39,854 nucleotides of DNA from Pseudomonadota bacterium. Its GTDB lineage: Bacteria; Pseudomonadota; Gammaproteobacteria; Burkholderiales; Burkholderiaceae_C. Below, piece by piece: positions 1 through 9,000 of the stretch. A program made the translations under genes and the position numbers. Within the stretch, counting starts at the first letter, position 1, and each line of letters begins with the position of its first letter. The notes under the pieces are model-generated. The model saw nothing but the letters and a program-made list of their open reading frames with translations, had not been told where the DNA came from and did not search any database. The stretch spans positions 1 to 39,854 of the forward strand of contig JAKARB010000021.1 of assembly GCA_021819435.1 (NCBI GenBank), written 5' to 3'.

Positions 1-2
1 GG

Positions 3-86
3 GGGCGGGCAGCGCAGGACTGGAAGAACGCGATGAATCAGTTTGCGATCCTCTACGCGGATCGATTCATCAAATCCGCTGCGTAA
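3..86 (+). CDS. C-terminal end of an unidentified protein (partial)
   Basis: A frame open from the left edge ends at a TAA at 84-86 and encodes the last 27 residues of a protein. The visible tail has an amphipathic look (DWKNAMNQFAILYADRF). It loosely resembles the last helix of DUF2252 proteins, which often end with a phenylalanine-alanine-x-x-tyrosine-alanine-aspartate stretch, but 27 residues are too few to identify it. Codon use is compatible with the GC-rich host. The rest of the gene lies outside the window. Confidence 0.4.
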   Translation, partial: GRAAQDWKNAMNQFAILYADRFIKSAA

Positions 87-528
87 GCAGCTTCATCGCC
101 CCGAACACAAAAAATCTGACACTCCCCCTTTGGGCGCTGCACTCAAACAATCCGGGCCAGCTAGATGACGAAGCGCGCTGACGCGCGCCCACCTCGCCGC
201 TCCGCTCCTCGGCACCCGCGAGGCGCCCGAGCCGATGCCGGCTTCGCCCCTGATGCCCCGCTTGGGGCGGGCGGGGAGGGGCGATGCGAGGGGTAAGCCG
301 ATCAAATTGGTGCCTTCCCCTTTCACACCTGTGCTGGCATGGTTTAGGCTACGGAAAAAGGACACGCAAGAACATTCAAGATGGCAAAGCCTATGCTGAA
401 CAAACACTTGCTGATTGCCTGGGTGTGATCCGTTGTTTTAGGGGTGCCCTTTTTGTGAATATATTTTGAGCTATTTGTTTTGGGCGTAACAACACTATCC
501 AATCGCATTGGGTAATGGAGGGAATACA
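87..528. other. Non-coding stretch with a dispersed repeat
   Basis: No convincing gene lies between the edge gene and the GTG start at 529. The left half (to about 300) is very GC-rich and carries an inverted copy of the ~85 bp element described at 132-216. The right half becomes AT-rich and presumably holds the promoter of the next two genes. A 15-codon ATG frame at 381-428 has no ribosome binding site and was not called. Confidence 0.5.
132..216 (-). repeat. Dispersed intergenic repeat, copy 1
   Basis: The reverse complement of this segment matches 2735-2818 almost base for base: both begin GGTGCCGAGGAGCGGAGCGG, run through TCGTCATCT and CTGGCCCGGATTGTTTGA, and end at GCAGCGCCC. They differ by one inserted base and a few substitutions. 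The two copies lie in opposite orientation about 2.5 kb apart and enclose the accessory genes at 529-2261. The element is non-coding and looks like a mobile or REP/MITE-type intergenic sequence. Confidence 0.75.
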
Positions 529-1227
529 GTGAGCGAAATATCATATAAATCCATTACGGATAACCCATTGTTCCGTCAAAGCCTGGTTGCGGTTGTTGTC
601 ATTGAGGTGATCGCTATAACGCTGATGTACAAAGGGCTTCTGGCATTCGATAATAAAATAGGTTTGGCAGTTTTTGGTGGGCTTCCAGTTTTGGTTCTAA
701 CGCTCTTGCAGTTGCATACCAACAGCATCGTGCAACGTGCAGGATTGGTTAAAGACTTGGCGTCGAAGGTTCATACCGATAAAGAACTATCGGAAACCTT
801 CTACTCCCTTATTTATCTATACACCAACAAAAGATACAAGGCTTACTCAAACTCCAGCCTGGCTGAACGAGAAGATTTAAACAAAGGAAAAAAAGAAGGT
901 TTGCGCTTCTTTCACTTGGATGAGCTTGAGGGGACAGAAGAGGAGCGGCGACTTGATTCATTCTTGGGGTATATTGATATTATTGCTTATCACTACACAA
1001 GAAGGCTTATTCAAATGAATGATTTGGCGGGCGTTCTTGGGTTTCATTTGGCTACAATCCAAAGCAGGCAGGCGGTAACTGAATATAGAGAGTCGGTTCA
1101 CAAATTCTGGAACGACGAAAGCAAAGTCGGCAAAGACTATGGTGCGCACGCAACCCCATTGCGACATCTAGATAGTTTGTTGAATGACTACAAAGCATAT
1201 TGCAAGAGCCAATCAAAAGCCCCTTAA
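529..1227 (+). CDS. Hypothetical two-pass membrane protein
   Basis: The protein has 232 residues. The start is taken as GTG at 529 because a strong Shine-Dalgarno GGAGGG sits at 517-522, six bases upstream; an in-frame TTG at 508 lies before that site and is unlikely. Two hydrophobic segments follow near residues 17-34 and 43-60. The remaining C-terminal ~170 residues are charged and helical, with a YIDIIAYHYTRRLI stretch near residue 147. The layout resembles small DUF4760-type membrane proteins, but I do not recognise a family with confidence. The gene is noticeably AT-richer than everything to its right and uses A/T-ending codons freely, which suggests acquisition by transfer. It is 13 bases from the next gene and probably co-transcribed with it. 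Confidence 0.75.
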   Translation: MSEISYKSITDNPLFRQSLVAVVVIEVIAITLMYKGLLAFDNKIGLAVFGGLPVLVLTLLQLHTNSIVQRAGLVKDLASKVHTDKELSETFYSLIYLYTNKRYKAYSNSSLAEREDLNKGKKEGLRFFHLDELEGTEEERRLDSFLGYIDIIAYHYTRRLIQMNDLAGVLGFHLATIQSRQAVTEYRESVHKFWNDESKVGKDYGAHATPLRHLDSLLNDYKAYCKSQSKAP

Positions 1228-1240
1228 TCTGGAGTTAATC

Positions 1241-1597
1241 ATGAAGGTGAATTACATTTCAATCGAAAAAAGAGCCAGAGAAATAGCTCGTAATCAGGGA
1301 ACTCTGGCGGCCAGCCCTTTCTCGGTGGATCAGAATGGCGGCCGCACCCTTTGCGCGGCCGCATGCATAGCTTACGCTGGGTACGAGATTTACAATGGAA
1401 GGGTGGTGGCAGATGAATTATTCAGCCAAAACAAGAAAAAACTACGCAAAGATTCCATTCTGGAAAATGCATTCCTAGATCTGGGGCTGCCAGCAGAGCT
1501 GTGCGAGCGCATAAGAGCTGAAAACGATGCAATGCCCACACACCTGAGACTTTCTTGGTTTACAAGTACGAATTTTCTCCCCCACGACCGCTCATGA
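1241..1597 (+). CDS. Hypothetical small soluble protein
   Basis: The protein has 118 residues. ATG at 1241 is preceded by GGAG at 1231-1234 and lies 13 bases after the stop of the upstream gene, so the two look like one operon. A longer in-frame start at 1184 would overlap the upstream gene and lacks a binding site. The N-terminal half contains a GGRTLCAAACIAYAGYEIY stretch with two cysteines and a small-residue-rich helix; the middle is lysine-rich; no membrane segment or signal peptide is seen. I do not recognise it. The AT-rich codon use matches its partner and not the rest of the window, so the pair was probably acquired together. Confidence 0.65.
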   Translation: MKVNYISIEKRAREIARNQGTLAASPFSVDQNGGRTLCAAACIAYAGYEIYNGRVVADELFSQNKKKLRKDSILENAFLDLGLPAELCERIRAENDAMPTHLRLSWFTSTNFLPHDRS

Positions 1598-1775
1598 CGA
1601 GAATGCACCATTCCAGGTGCCGTGCCGCGTGGTTCCACACACTAAGTGCAACATCATTGATGTGGTGAAAATGGTATGAGGTCGATCAATTGACATACGG
1701 GTCAAGCAGATGCCAACAGGCCCAATGCACTGAAACCTTGCCTTACTTCAAGGCCTCCACCAAACCGGAGCTACC

Positions 1776-2261
1776 ATGAAAACTGGGCACAAGGATTTTG
1801 CACTTGAGAGCTACAAGCAAATTCGCAGCGAAGTGTCGGCGCTGCTCGTCAGAATCGAAAATCTCTTTCGCTATGCGCTGCTGGTGTCTGCCTCCGTGTT
1901 CGCATGGGTGCTCACACAGGCGTTCGGCACGACTTCATCCAACCCCGCAATGCCTTGCCTGAAGCTCCCGTCAGACGTGCTAAAGCTGGCGTGGTGGATT
2001 CCGCTTACGTTCGTCGCTGTCAGTGGATTGATGGCTCTCGTGACTCACATCCGTGTGATGCAAATGGGGCGGTTTCTGCGGAGATGCGAAAAGACCTTGG
2101 GGGACCCACGTTTGAGCTGGGAAATGTTTCTGGCTCGCAAATGCCCGATCTTCACAGTGGGAACCATTGCCGCTTGGGCCCTCATGCTGTGGGCCACGTA
2201 TCACGCCGCGACCGTTGGAATGGGCTTCATGGACCTGTGCATGTGCCAAACAAAGGGCTGA
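1776..2261 (+). CDS. Hypothetical membrane protein with three hydrophobic segments
   Basis: The protein has 161 residues. ATG at 1776 follows CCGGAG at 1765-1770. Hydrophobic segments lie near residues 31-49, 71-92 and 124-146, separated by a basic loop (MGRFLRRCEKTLGD). Several cysteines occur, including CMCQ near the C-terminus. I see no known domain; it could be a small accessory inner-membrane protein. GC content is nearer the host average than that of the pair upstream, and 178 bases separate it from that pair, so it is likely a separate unit. Confidence 0.6.
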   Translation: MKTGHKDFALESYKQIRSEVSALLVRIENLFRYALLVSASVFAWVLTQAFGTTSSNPAMPCLKLPSDVLKLAWWIPLTFVAVSGLMALVTHIRVMQMGRFLRRCEKTLGDPRLSWEMFLARKCPIFTVGTIAAWALMLWATYHAATVGMGFMDLCMCQTKG

Positions 2262-2467
2262 TTCCTAACAAGACCCGCATGAGCCTTCCTTTCTCAACTC
2301 TGCTTGGCCATGAGTTGACGGCCTGACGGCCATGCGTCTTTTTGTGACGATGCCCGAGCTCCCACACCCACGCGCCAGTCTTTCCCGGACACGATCCGAG
2401 TAATTTCAGACAAACGCCGAGCTTTCACACCCACTCATGCCTCATCGAGGTGCATGCGCCGAGTTCC

Positions 2468-2613
2468 TGACTCGACACGCCGAGCAAAACACTCGGCACG
2501 CCACCCAAAAAGTGTCACGTGCCACCCAAATGACTCGGCGCTCCGCCCAAAAAGCTCCGTGCGCCACTGAAATCACCCGGCGTCTCACCCAAACAGCTCG
2601 GCGCACACCGAAC
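2468..2613. repeat. Degenerate 21-bp tandem repeat, about 7 units
   Basis: Units of 20-22 bases follow one another with the common core CTCGGCRC-N-CCACCCAAA. Unit starts are near 2468, 2489, 2511, 2531, 2553, 2573 and 2594. Odd units keep CTCGGC; even units are more diverged (GTCACGTGCC, CTCCGTGCGCC), so a 42-bp alternation is possible. The array lies downstream of the giant gene and is not obviously part of any gene. Confidence 0.7.
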
Positions 2614-2708
2614 CTCCCGTCGCAGGCCAAACATCGCCTAGACCAAGCAACCCAACCTACGCACGCAAACCACCCTCGCACGCCACCAGCGAGGCGGAAG
2701 AGGGCGCA

Positions 2709-2921
2709 GGCGATGTGTGGGCGGGCGCCTGGGTGGTGCCGAGGAGCGGAGCGGCGAGGTGGGCGCGCGCAGCGCGCTTCGTCATCTGACTGGCCCGGAT
2801 TGTTTGAACGCAGCGCCCGCAGGGCGCGGAGTGAGTTGGAGGGCCCCACCTCGCCGTGAGCACCGCCGGGCAGTCCCGCTGAAAGCGGGACCACCACCCT
2901 GGTGCCCGCCCACACATCGCC
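2709..2921. repeat. Palindromic (MITE-like) element around repeat copy 2
   Basis: The left arm at 2709-2738 (GGCGATGTGTGGGCGGGC...) and the right arm at 2892-2921 are reverse complements over 30 bases with only about three mismatches. Weaker complementarity continues outward (GCGAGGCGG on both sides). Inside lie the dispersed repeat copy at 2735-2818 and a 7-bp hairpin GTCCCGC/GCGGGAC at 2872-2890. The whole can fold into one long structured RNA or DNA cruciform. No coding capacity is evident. Confidence 0.65.
2735..2818 (+). repeat. Dispersed intergenic repeat, copy 2
   Basis: Second copy of the element at 132-216, in opposite orientation. It lies inside a larger palindrome, which copy 1 does not obviously share. 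Confidence 0.75.
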
Positions 2922-2991
2922 GCAGCCCCCGCCTCGCGCTGCCACGACAAAGCGCTCAAACCAAGGCAAGCAACAAACCACCCCCATGAAC

Positions 2992-3021
2992 GAAAAAGGG
3001 CGACCCACCCGGAGCCGCCCT
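2992..3021 (-). terminator. Intrinsic terminator of the octad-repeat gene
   Basis: On the minus strand AGGGCGGCTC pairs with GGGTCGCCCT (10 pairs including G-U) around a short loop, and is followed directly by TTTTT. It lies about 50 bases after the stop codon of the giant gene. Confidence 0.8.
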
Positions 3022-3070
3022 CGTCGCGAACAGGCCAGACCGGCCCATCGCGCCAGCAGATCAGATCAGA

Positions 3071-6000
3071 TCAAATCAAGACCTGCCGCTGCTGCTCATC
3101 CAGCATCGCATTCGCCAGACCCTGCACCGCAGCGATGGCCGCCGTGTCCACCGTCACCTGATCCGCCGCACCACCGCTGTCGGCCGTGCTGGTGTTGGTG
3201 GTCGACGACGCAGCCACCGTCGACGTGGAAGACGAAGCATCCGTCGTTGAATGGCTCGAAGTCGCCGTCGTGGTCGCAGCCGCCGTGTCCGTCGTCGCCT
3301 GGGTGGTGGTCGCCGTGCTGGTCGCCGTCGCCGCATTCGCCGCCGTCACCAACGCAGACTCACCAGGTGCCGCCAGCAAATCGCCAGCGCTCAACCCGGT
3401 GCCCGTGCCCGTGGTGCCACCAGCCGCCGCACCCGTGGTGTCACGCTGGAACCAAACGTCAGCCATGTCATGCGTGTGCCCATCCGCCGTCGTGTAGCTC
3501 GAAGACAGCGCCAGCAAGTTGCCATGATCCAGCGTGCTCGTCTGCGTGTGGTTCAGGTTCAGGCTGGTGATCCCGAAGTCGGACAGCTTGTGCAACTCAC
3601 CCGCATCCGTCACCCCGTTGGAGTTCGCATCCACCCACAACCGCAGGTCGGCAAACGCCGCATCGGCCTTGTCGAGCACACCATCGTGGTTCGTGTCTTC
3701 CTTCGCCAAGGCCTCATAACCATTGCTGGCGCGAGAACCATCGGCCAGGCGCGTGGCGTTGCCGTACAGCTCCGAGCCATCGTTGATCAACCCATCGCCA
3801 TTGCGGTCACGCACCAGCAGCCCATCGGTCGCGCTGGCCCAACCCACCTTGTGGGCGTTGCCCGTGGCGTTGATGTCGAAGTGCACGCCCGCGCTGGCCG
3901 CCAGCGTGCTCACGCCGTTGCCATCGAGGTCGAGCACGATCGGCGAGGTCGCCAGCAACGAGTCGATCTGTTCGGCCGTCATGGCGCTGATCTGCGCGCC
4001 GGTGAAGGCGGTCGACTGCGTCATGCTCAGCGCGGCCAGGTCCTGCGTCTCCAGGGCCACGATCTGGTCCGTGGTGAAGGCCTGCAGGGCAGCGGTGCCG
4101 AAGGCGGCCATCTGCGCGGTGCTCAGGGCCTCGATCACATCGGTCGACAAGGCGGCCACCTGGGCCGTCGTCAAGCCCGAGAGTTGCGCGTTCGTCATCG
4201 CGCCGATTTGATCGGTGGTGAGGCTGTGAACCGCATCGGTCGACAGGCCCACCAGTTGCGCGGCGGTGAGGGCGCGCAGGTCTTGGGTCTCCATCACCCC
4301 GATCTGGTCGGAGCTCAGGTGGCCGAGCTGGGTGCTGGTGAAGGCCGACATCTGGGCTGTCGTCAGCGCCACGATCTGCTCGGTTTCCAGCGCCGCGATG
4401 TCAGCGTTGGAGAACATGCGCAACTGGGCGGTTTGCAGGGCCGCGATGTGGGCGGTGTCCAGCGATGCGATCTGATCGGTGCTCAAGGCCTGGATCTGAT
4501 TGCTGGCCAGCGTCTGGATGTTGGCCGTGCTGATGGCGCCGAGTTGATCGGTGGTCAGCGCCGCGACGTGGGCGTTGTCCAGGCCGCGCAGCGAGGCCGA
4601 GCTCAGGTTGGCGATCTGGGCGGTGCTCAGCTCAGCGAAGTTGGCGGTGCTGATGGCGTTGATCTGGCCGGTGCTCAGGGCGCGCAGGTCGACCGCTTCC
4701 ATCGCGTTGAGCTGGTCGCTGGTCAGGGCGGTCACCTGTGCGTTGGTCAGGCGGCTGACCTGCGCCGTGGTGAGCCCGGCGATCTGGTCGGTGCTCAGCG
4801 CCACCACACCGGCGGTGCCCAGCGCGTTGATCTGCGCGGTGCCCAAGGCGGCCAGGTCGGCGGTTTCCAGCGCGGCGATCTGGGTGGTGTCGAGCGCGGC
4901 GACCTGGGCCGTGGTCAGGCCTGCGGCCTGGGCGGTGGTCAGGGCGCGCAACTGATCGGTGCTCATCGCGCCCACGTCGACCGCATCCAGGAAGCGGATG
5001 TTGGCCGAGCTGATCGCCTGCACCTGTGCCGTGGTCAGGCCGGCGATCTGGGCGGTTTGCAGGGCGGCCAGTTGCGTGCTGCTGAGCAGGCGCAGGTCGG
5101 CGGTTTCGATGGCGGCGATCTGTTCGGTCGTCATCGAGGCGATCTGGGCGGCGCTCAGGCGCGGGATCTGCACCGAGGTGAGGGCGGTGATCTGATCAGA
5201 CGTCAGGGCCGAGAACTTGCCGGCGCTGATCGCGGCGATCTGGGCGGTGCCCAGAGCGGCGATGTCCTGCGTTTCGATGCTGGCGAGCTGGTCGGTCGAC
5301 AGCGCGGCGATCTGCTGCGAGGTCAGCGAGGCGATCTGGGCGGTGCCCAGCGCTTCGATCTGGTCGGTCGACATCGCGGCGATGGCGGCGGTGGTGAGGC
5401 TGCGCAGCGCGGCGGTGTTGAGCGCGGCGATCTGGCCCGAGGTGAGGGCTTCGACCTGGGCGGTGCTCAGCACGGCTGCTTGCGTGGCGGTGAGGGCGCG
5501 GATGTCCGCGGTTTCGATCGAGGCGACCTGGTCGGTGCTCAGCGCGGCCACCTGGGCGTTGTTGAGCGCGGCGACCTGCAAGGAGGTCAGCGCGGCGATC
5601 TGGTCGCTGGTCAGGCCGCTGATGGCCAGGGTGGACATCAGGCGCAGGTCCTGGGTTTCCAGCGCGGCCACTTGCGACGCGGTCAGCGCGGCGGCCTGGT
5701 CGCTGCTCAGCACCATCACCTGGGCGGTGGTCAGGGCGCGGATGTCGACGGTTTCCATCGCAGCGATCTGGTCGGTCTCGAGGGCCTGCACCTGCGTGGT
5801 GGTCAGCGAAGAGACTTGCAGCGTGCTCAGGGCAGCCATCTGGTTGGCGTTGAGGCCGCCGATGGCGTCGGTGGTCAGGGCGCGCACGTCGGCGGTGCTC
5901 AGCGCGCTGATCTGGGCGGTGCTGAAGGCGTTGACCTGTTCGGAGTTCAGGGCCGCAGCCTGCGCCACGGTCAGCACGCGGACGTTGTTGACCGACAGCG

Positions 6001-9000
6001 CGCTGATCTGGTCGGTGCTCAGCGTGGCCACTTGGGCGGTGGTCAGCGCGGCGGCCTGGGCGGTGGTCAGCGCGTTGATCTGCGCCGAGGTCAGCACGTC
6101 GGCGCCGGTGTCACCCAGTGCCTGGACCTGAGCGGTGCTCAGCGTGGCGATGTTGCGAGTCTGCAGGGCCTGGATCTGGTCGGTGGTCAGCGAAGCGACC
6201 TGGCCGTTCGAGAGCGCCGAGGTCTGGGCCGTGCTCAGCACGTTGACCTGGCCGGTGGTCAGGGCGGCCACGGCGTCGTTGGTCAGGCTGCGCACGCTGG
6301 AGGTGGTGAGGGCGCTGACCTGGGTGGTGTCCAGCACGGACACCTGTTCGCTCGACAAGGTGGCTGCCTGGGCGGTGGTCAGCACGCGCACGGAGTTGGC
6401 GCTCAACGCAACCATCTGGGCGGTGTCGAGCGCGCCGATCTGCGCGGTGCTCAGGCCGACGACCTGGTCCGTCTTGAGCACGGCCACCTGGGCCGTGGTC
6501 AGCGCGGCGATGCCGGTGGCACCGAAGGCGTTCACCTGGGCGGCCGACAGGGCCACGAGGTCACGTGTTTCGATGACTTCGATCTGATCGGTGGTCAGCG
6601 CGGCGACCTGGTTGGTCTGCAAGGCCGCGAATTGCGCGGTGCTCAAGGCGATGACGTCGGCGGTGCCAAGGCCGCTCAGTTCGCTGGCGCGCAGGGCACG
6701 CAGGTCGCCGGTTTCGATGGCCGCGACCTGGTCGGTGCTCATGGCGTCGAGCTGGGCCGAACTCAGCACGGCGAAGTGCTGGCTGCCCAGGGCGCGAACA
6801 CCGGCGACGGTCATGCCCTCGATCTGGTCGGTGGTCATGGCCTGCACCTGAGCGGTGGTCAGCGTGGACACCTGGGCCGTGGTCAGCGCGGCGATGTGCT
6901 CAGAGCCGAGCGATGCGAAGTTGCCCGCAGAGATGGCTTGCAACTGCGCCGAGGTCATGGCAGCCAGGTCAGCGGTTTCCATGTTGCTGAGCTGGTCGGT
7001 GATGAGGCTGGCGACCTGGGCGGTGCTCAGGGCCTGCACCTGGGCGGTGGTCAGGGCGTTGAGCTGGTCGGAGCTCAGCGAGGCCAGGGTGGCGTTTTGC
7101 AGGGCGCGGACATCGGCGGTGCTCAATGCGGCGATCTGGGCGGTGGTCAGGCCTTCCGCTTGCGTGGTGTCGAGCACGGCGGCCTGCGCCGAGGTCAAGG
7201 CGCGGACATCGGCGACCTCCATCGCGGCCAGTTGGCTGGACGACAGCGCGGCCACCTGGGCGGTGGTCAGTCCGGCCACCTGGGCAGAGGTCAGGGCCAC
7301 GATCTGGGCGGTGGTCAAGGCGGCGGCGTTGCCGGCACCCAGCGACACGACCTGCGCGGACGAGAGGGCGGCCAGGTCGACGGTTTCGATGGCTTGGGTC
7401 TGGTCGGTGCTGAAGGCAGCGAGCTGCTGCGTGGTCAGGGCCGTGGCTTGTGCGGTGGTCAGCGCGGCCACCTGTTCGGTGTCCAGCGCGCCGATGAGGG
7501 CGGTGCTCAGGAACCGGATGTTGGCGGTGTTGAGCGCTGCCACCTGGCCCGTGGTCAAGGCCGCGACCTGATCGGTGGTCAGGGCTTGGGTTTGCGCGCT
7601 GGTCATGGCCTGCACGCCGGCGGTGGTGATCGCTGCCATCTGTTCCGTGCTCAAGGCATGGACCTGGGTGGTGCTCAGCGCGCGGATCTGGGCGCTGCTC
7701 AGCGCGGCGATCTGATCGCTAGAGAGCGATTCCACGCCCGTCAGGCCCATGGACAGCAGTTGTGCGGCGCTCAGCGCCTGGAGGTCGGCCGTGTCAATGG
7801 CCAGGAACTGATCGCTGCTGAGCGCGGCCAGTTGGGCCGTGGTCAGCGCGCCGATCTGGGTGGAGCTCATCGCGGCCAGGTCTTCGGTTTCCAGCAGGGC
7901 GATGTTGGCGGTGGTCAGTGCGGCGATGGCGGCGGTGCCCAGGGCCTGGATCTGGGCGGTGTCGAGCGCCACCACCTGGCTGCCTTGCAAGCCCGCGATC
8001 TGTGCCGTGGTCAACGCGCGCACATCGGCGGTTTCCAGGTGGGTGATCTGGTCGGTGGTCAGCGCGGCAACTTGGGCCACGCTCAGGCCGCTCACTTGCG
8101 CGGTGCCCAGGGCCACGACCTGGTCGCTGGTCAGGGCGGCGATGGCAGCGGTGCCCAGGGCACGCAACTGCACGGTGTTGAGCTGGGCGAGGTCGGCGGT
8201 CTCGATGGCCGCGATCTGTGCGGTGCCGAAGGCGGCGAGCTGGGTCGAGGTCAGTGCGCGGTATTGCGCCGTGTCCATCGACTCGATCACGTCGGTCGAC
8301 AGGGCCGCGACGGCGGCGGTGCCCAGGGCCGAGATGTTGGCGGTGTTGATGGCGGCCACGTGGGCGGTGCCCAGCCCTTCGGCTTGCGCGCCGGTGATGG
8401 TGCCCACTTGCGTGCGGGTCAGCGCGGCGACCTCGGACGTGGTCATGGCCGCGATCTGGTCAGACGAGAAGTTCGACAACTGGCCGGTGCGCAATGCCGC
8501 CACCTGTGCCGTGGTCAAGGCGGCCACCTGGTCGGTGCTGAAGTAGCCGGCCTGCGGGTCGAGCATCATGCCCATGTTGGCGACGCTCAGCGCGGCCAGG
8601 TCGGCGGTCTCGATGGCCTGGACCTGATCCGAGCTCAAGGCGCGGATCTGCGAAGAAGTCAGGTTGTTGAGCTGCGCCGAAGTCAGGGCCACGATCTGTT
8701 CGGTGTCCAGCGCATGGATCTGGGCCGTGCTGAGGGCGCGCAGGTCGGCGGTCTCGATCGCGGCCACCTGGGCGGTGGTCAGCGCGGTCAACTGATCCGT
8801 CTTCAGCGCGGCCATCGTGGCGGTGGTGAAGGCCGCGATGCTGGCGGTGCTCAGCGATGCCAGTTGCTCGGTCGTCAGGTTGGCAACCTGGGCGGTGGTC
8901 AGCGCGGCGATCTGCGCCGTGCCCAGCGCGGTGATCTGCGCGGTGTCCAGCGCGGAAAGCGCGTTGGTGCTGAGGGCGCGCAGGTCAGCGGTTTCGATGG

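Larger units (their letters stand above)
2262..3070. other. Repeat-dense non-coding region
   Basis: About 800 bases without a gene I would defend. It holds, in order: a 21-bp tandem array (2468-2613), a palindromic element that contains copy 2 of the dispersed repeat (2709-2921), and the intrinsic terminator of the giant gene (2992-3021). Open frames exist on both strands but follow the repeats: seven-residue periodicity appears in both directions, as expected for 21-bp DNA repeats rather than for a gene. Confidence 0.6.

Noticed and set aside
381..428. 15-codon ATG frame before the AT-rich cassette
   Set aside because: Too short, no ribosome binding site, no sign of conservation to judge by.
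2437..2859. Open frame over the 21-bp repeats (and its minus-strand counterpart)
   Set aside because: Both strands stay open because the repeat length is a multiple of three; neither has a convincing start or a known motif, and the 3' part runs through the palindromic element.
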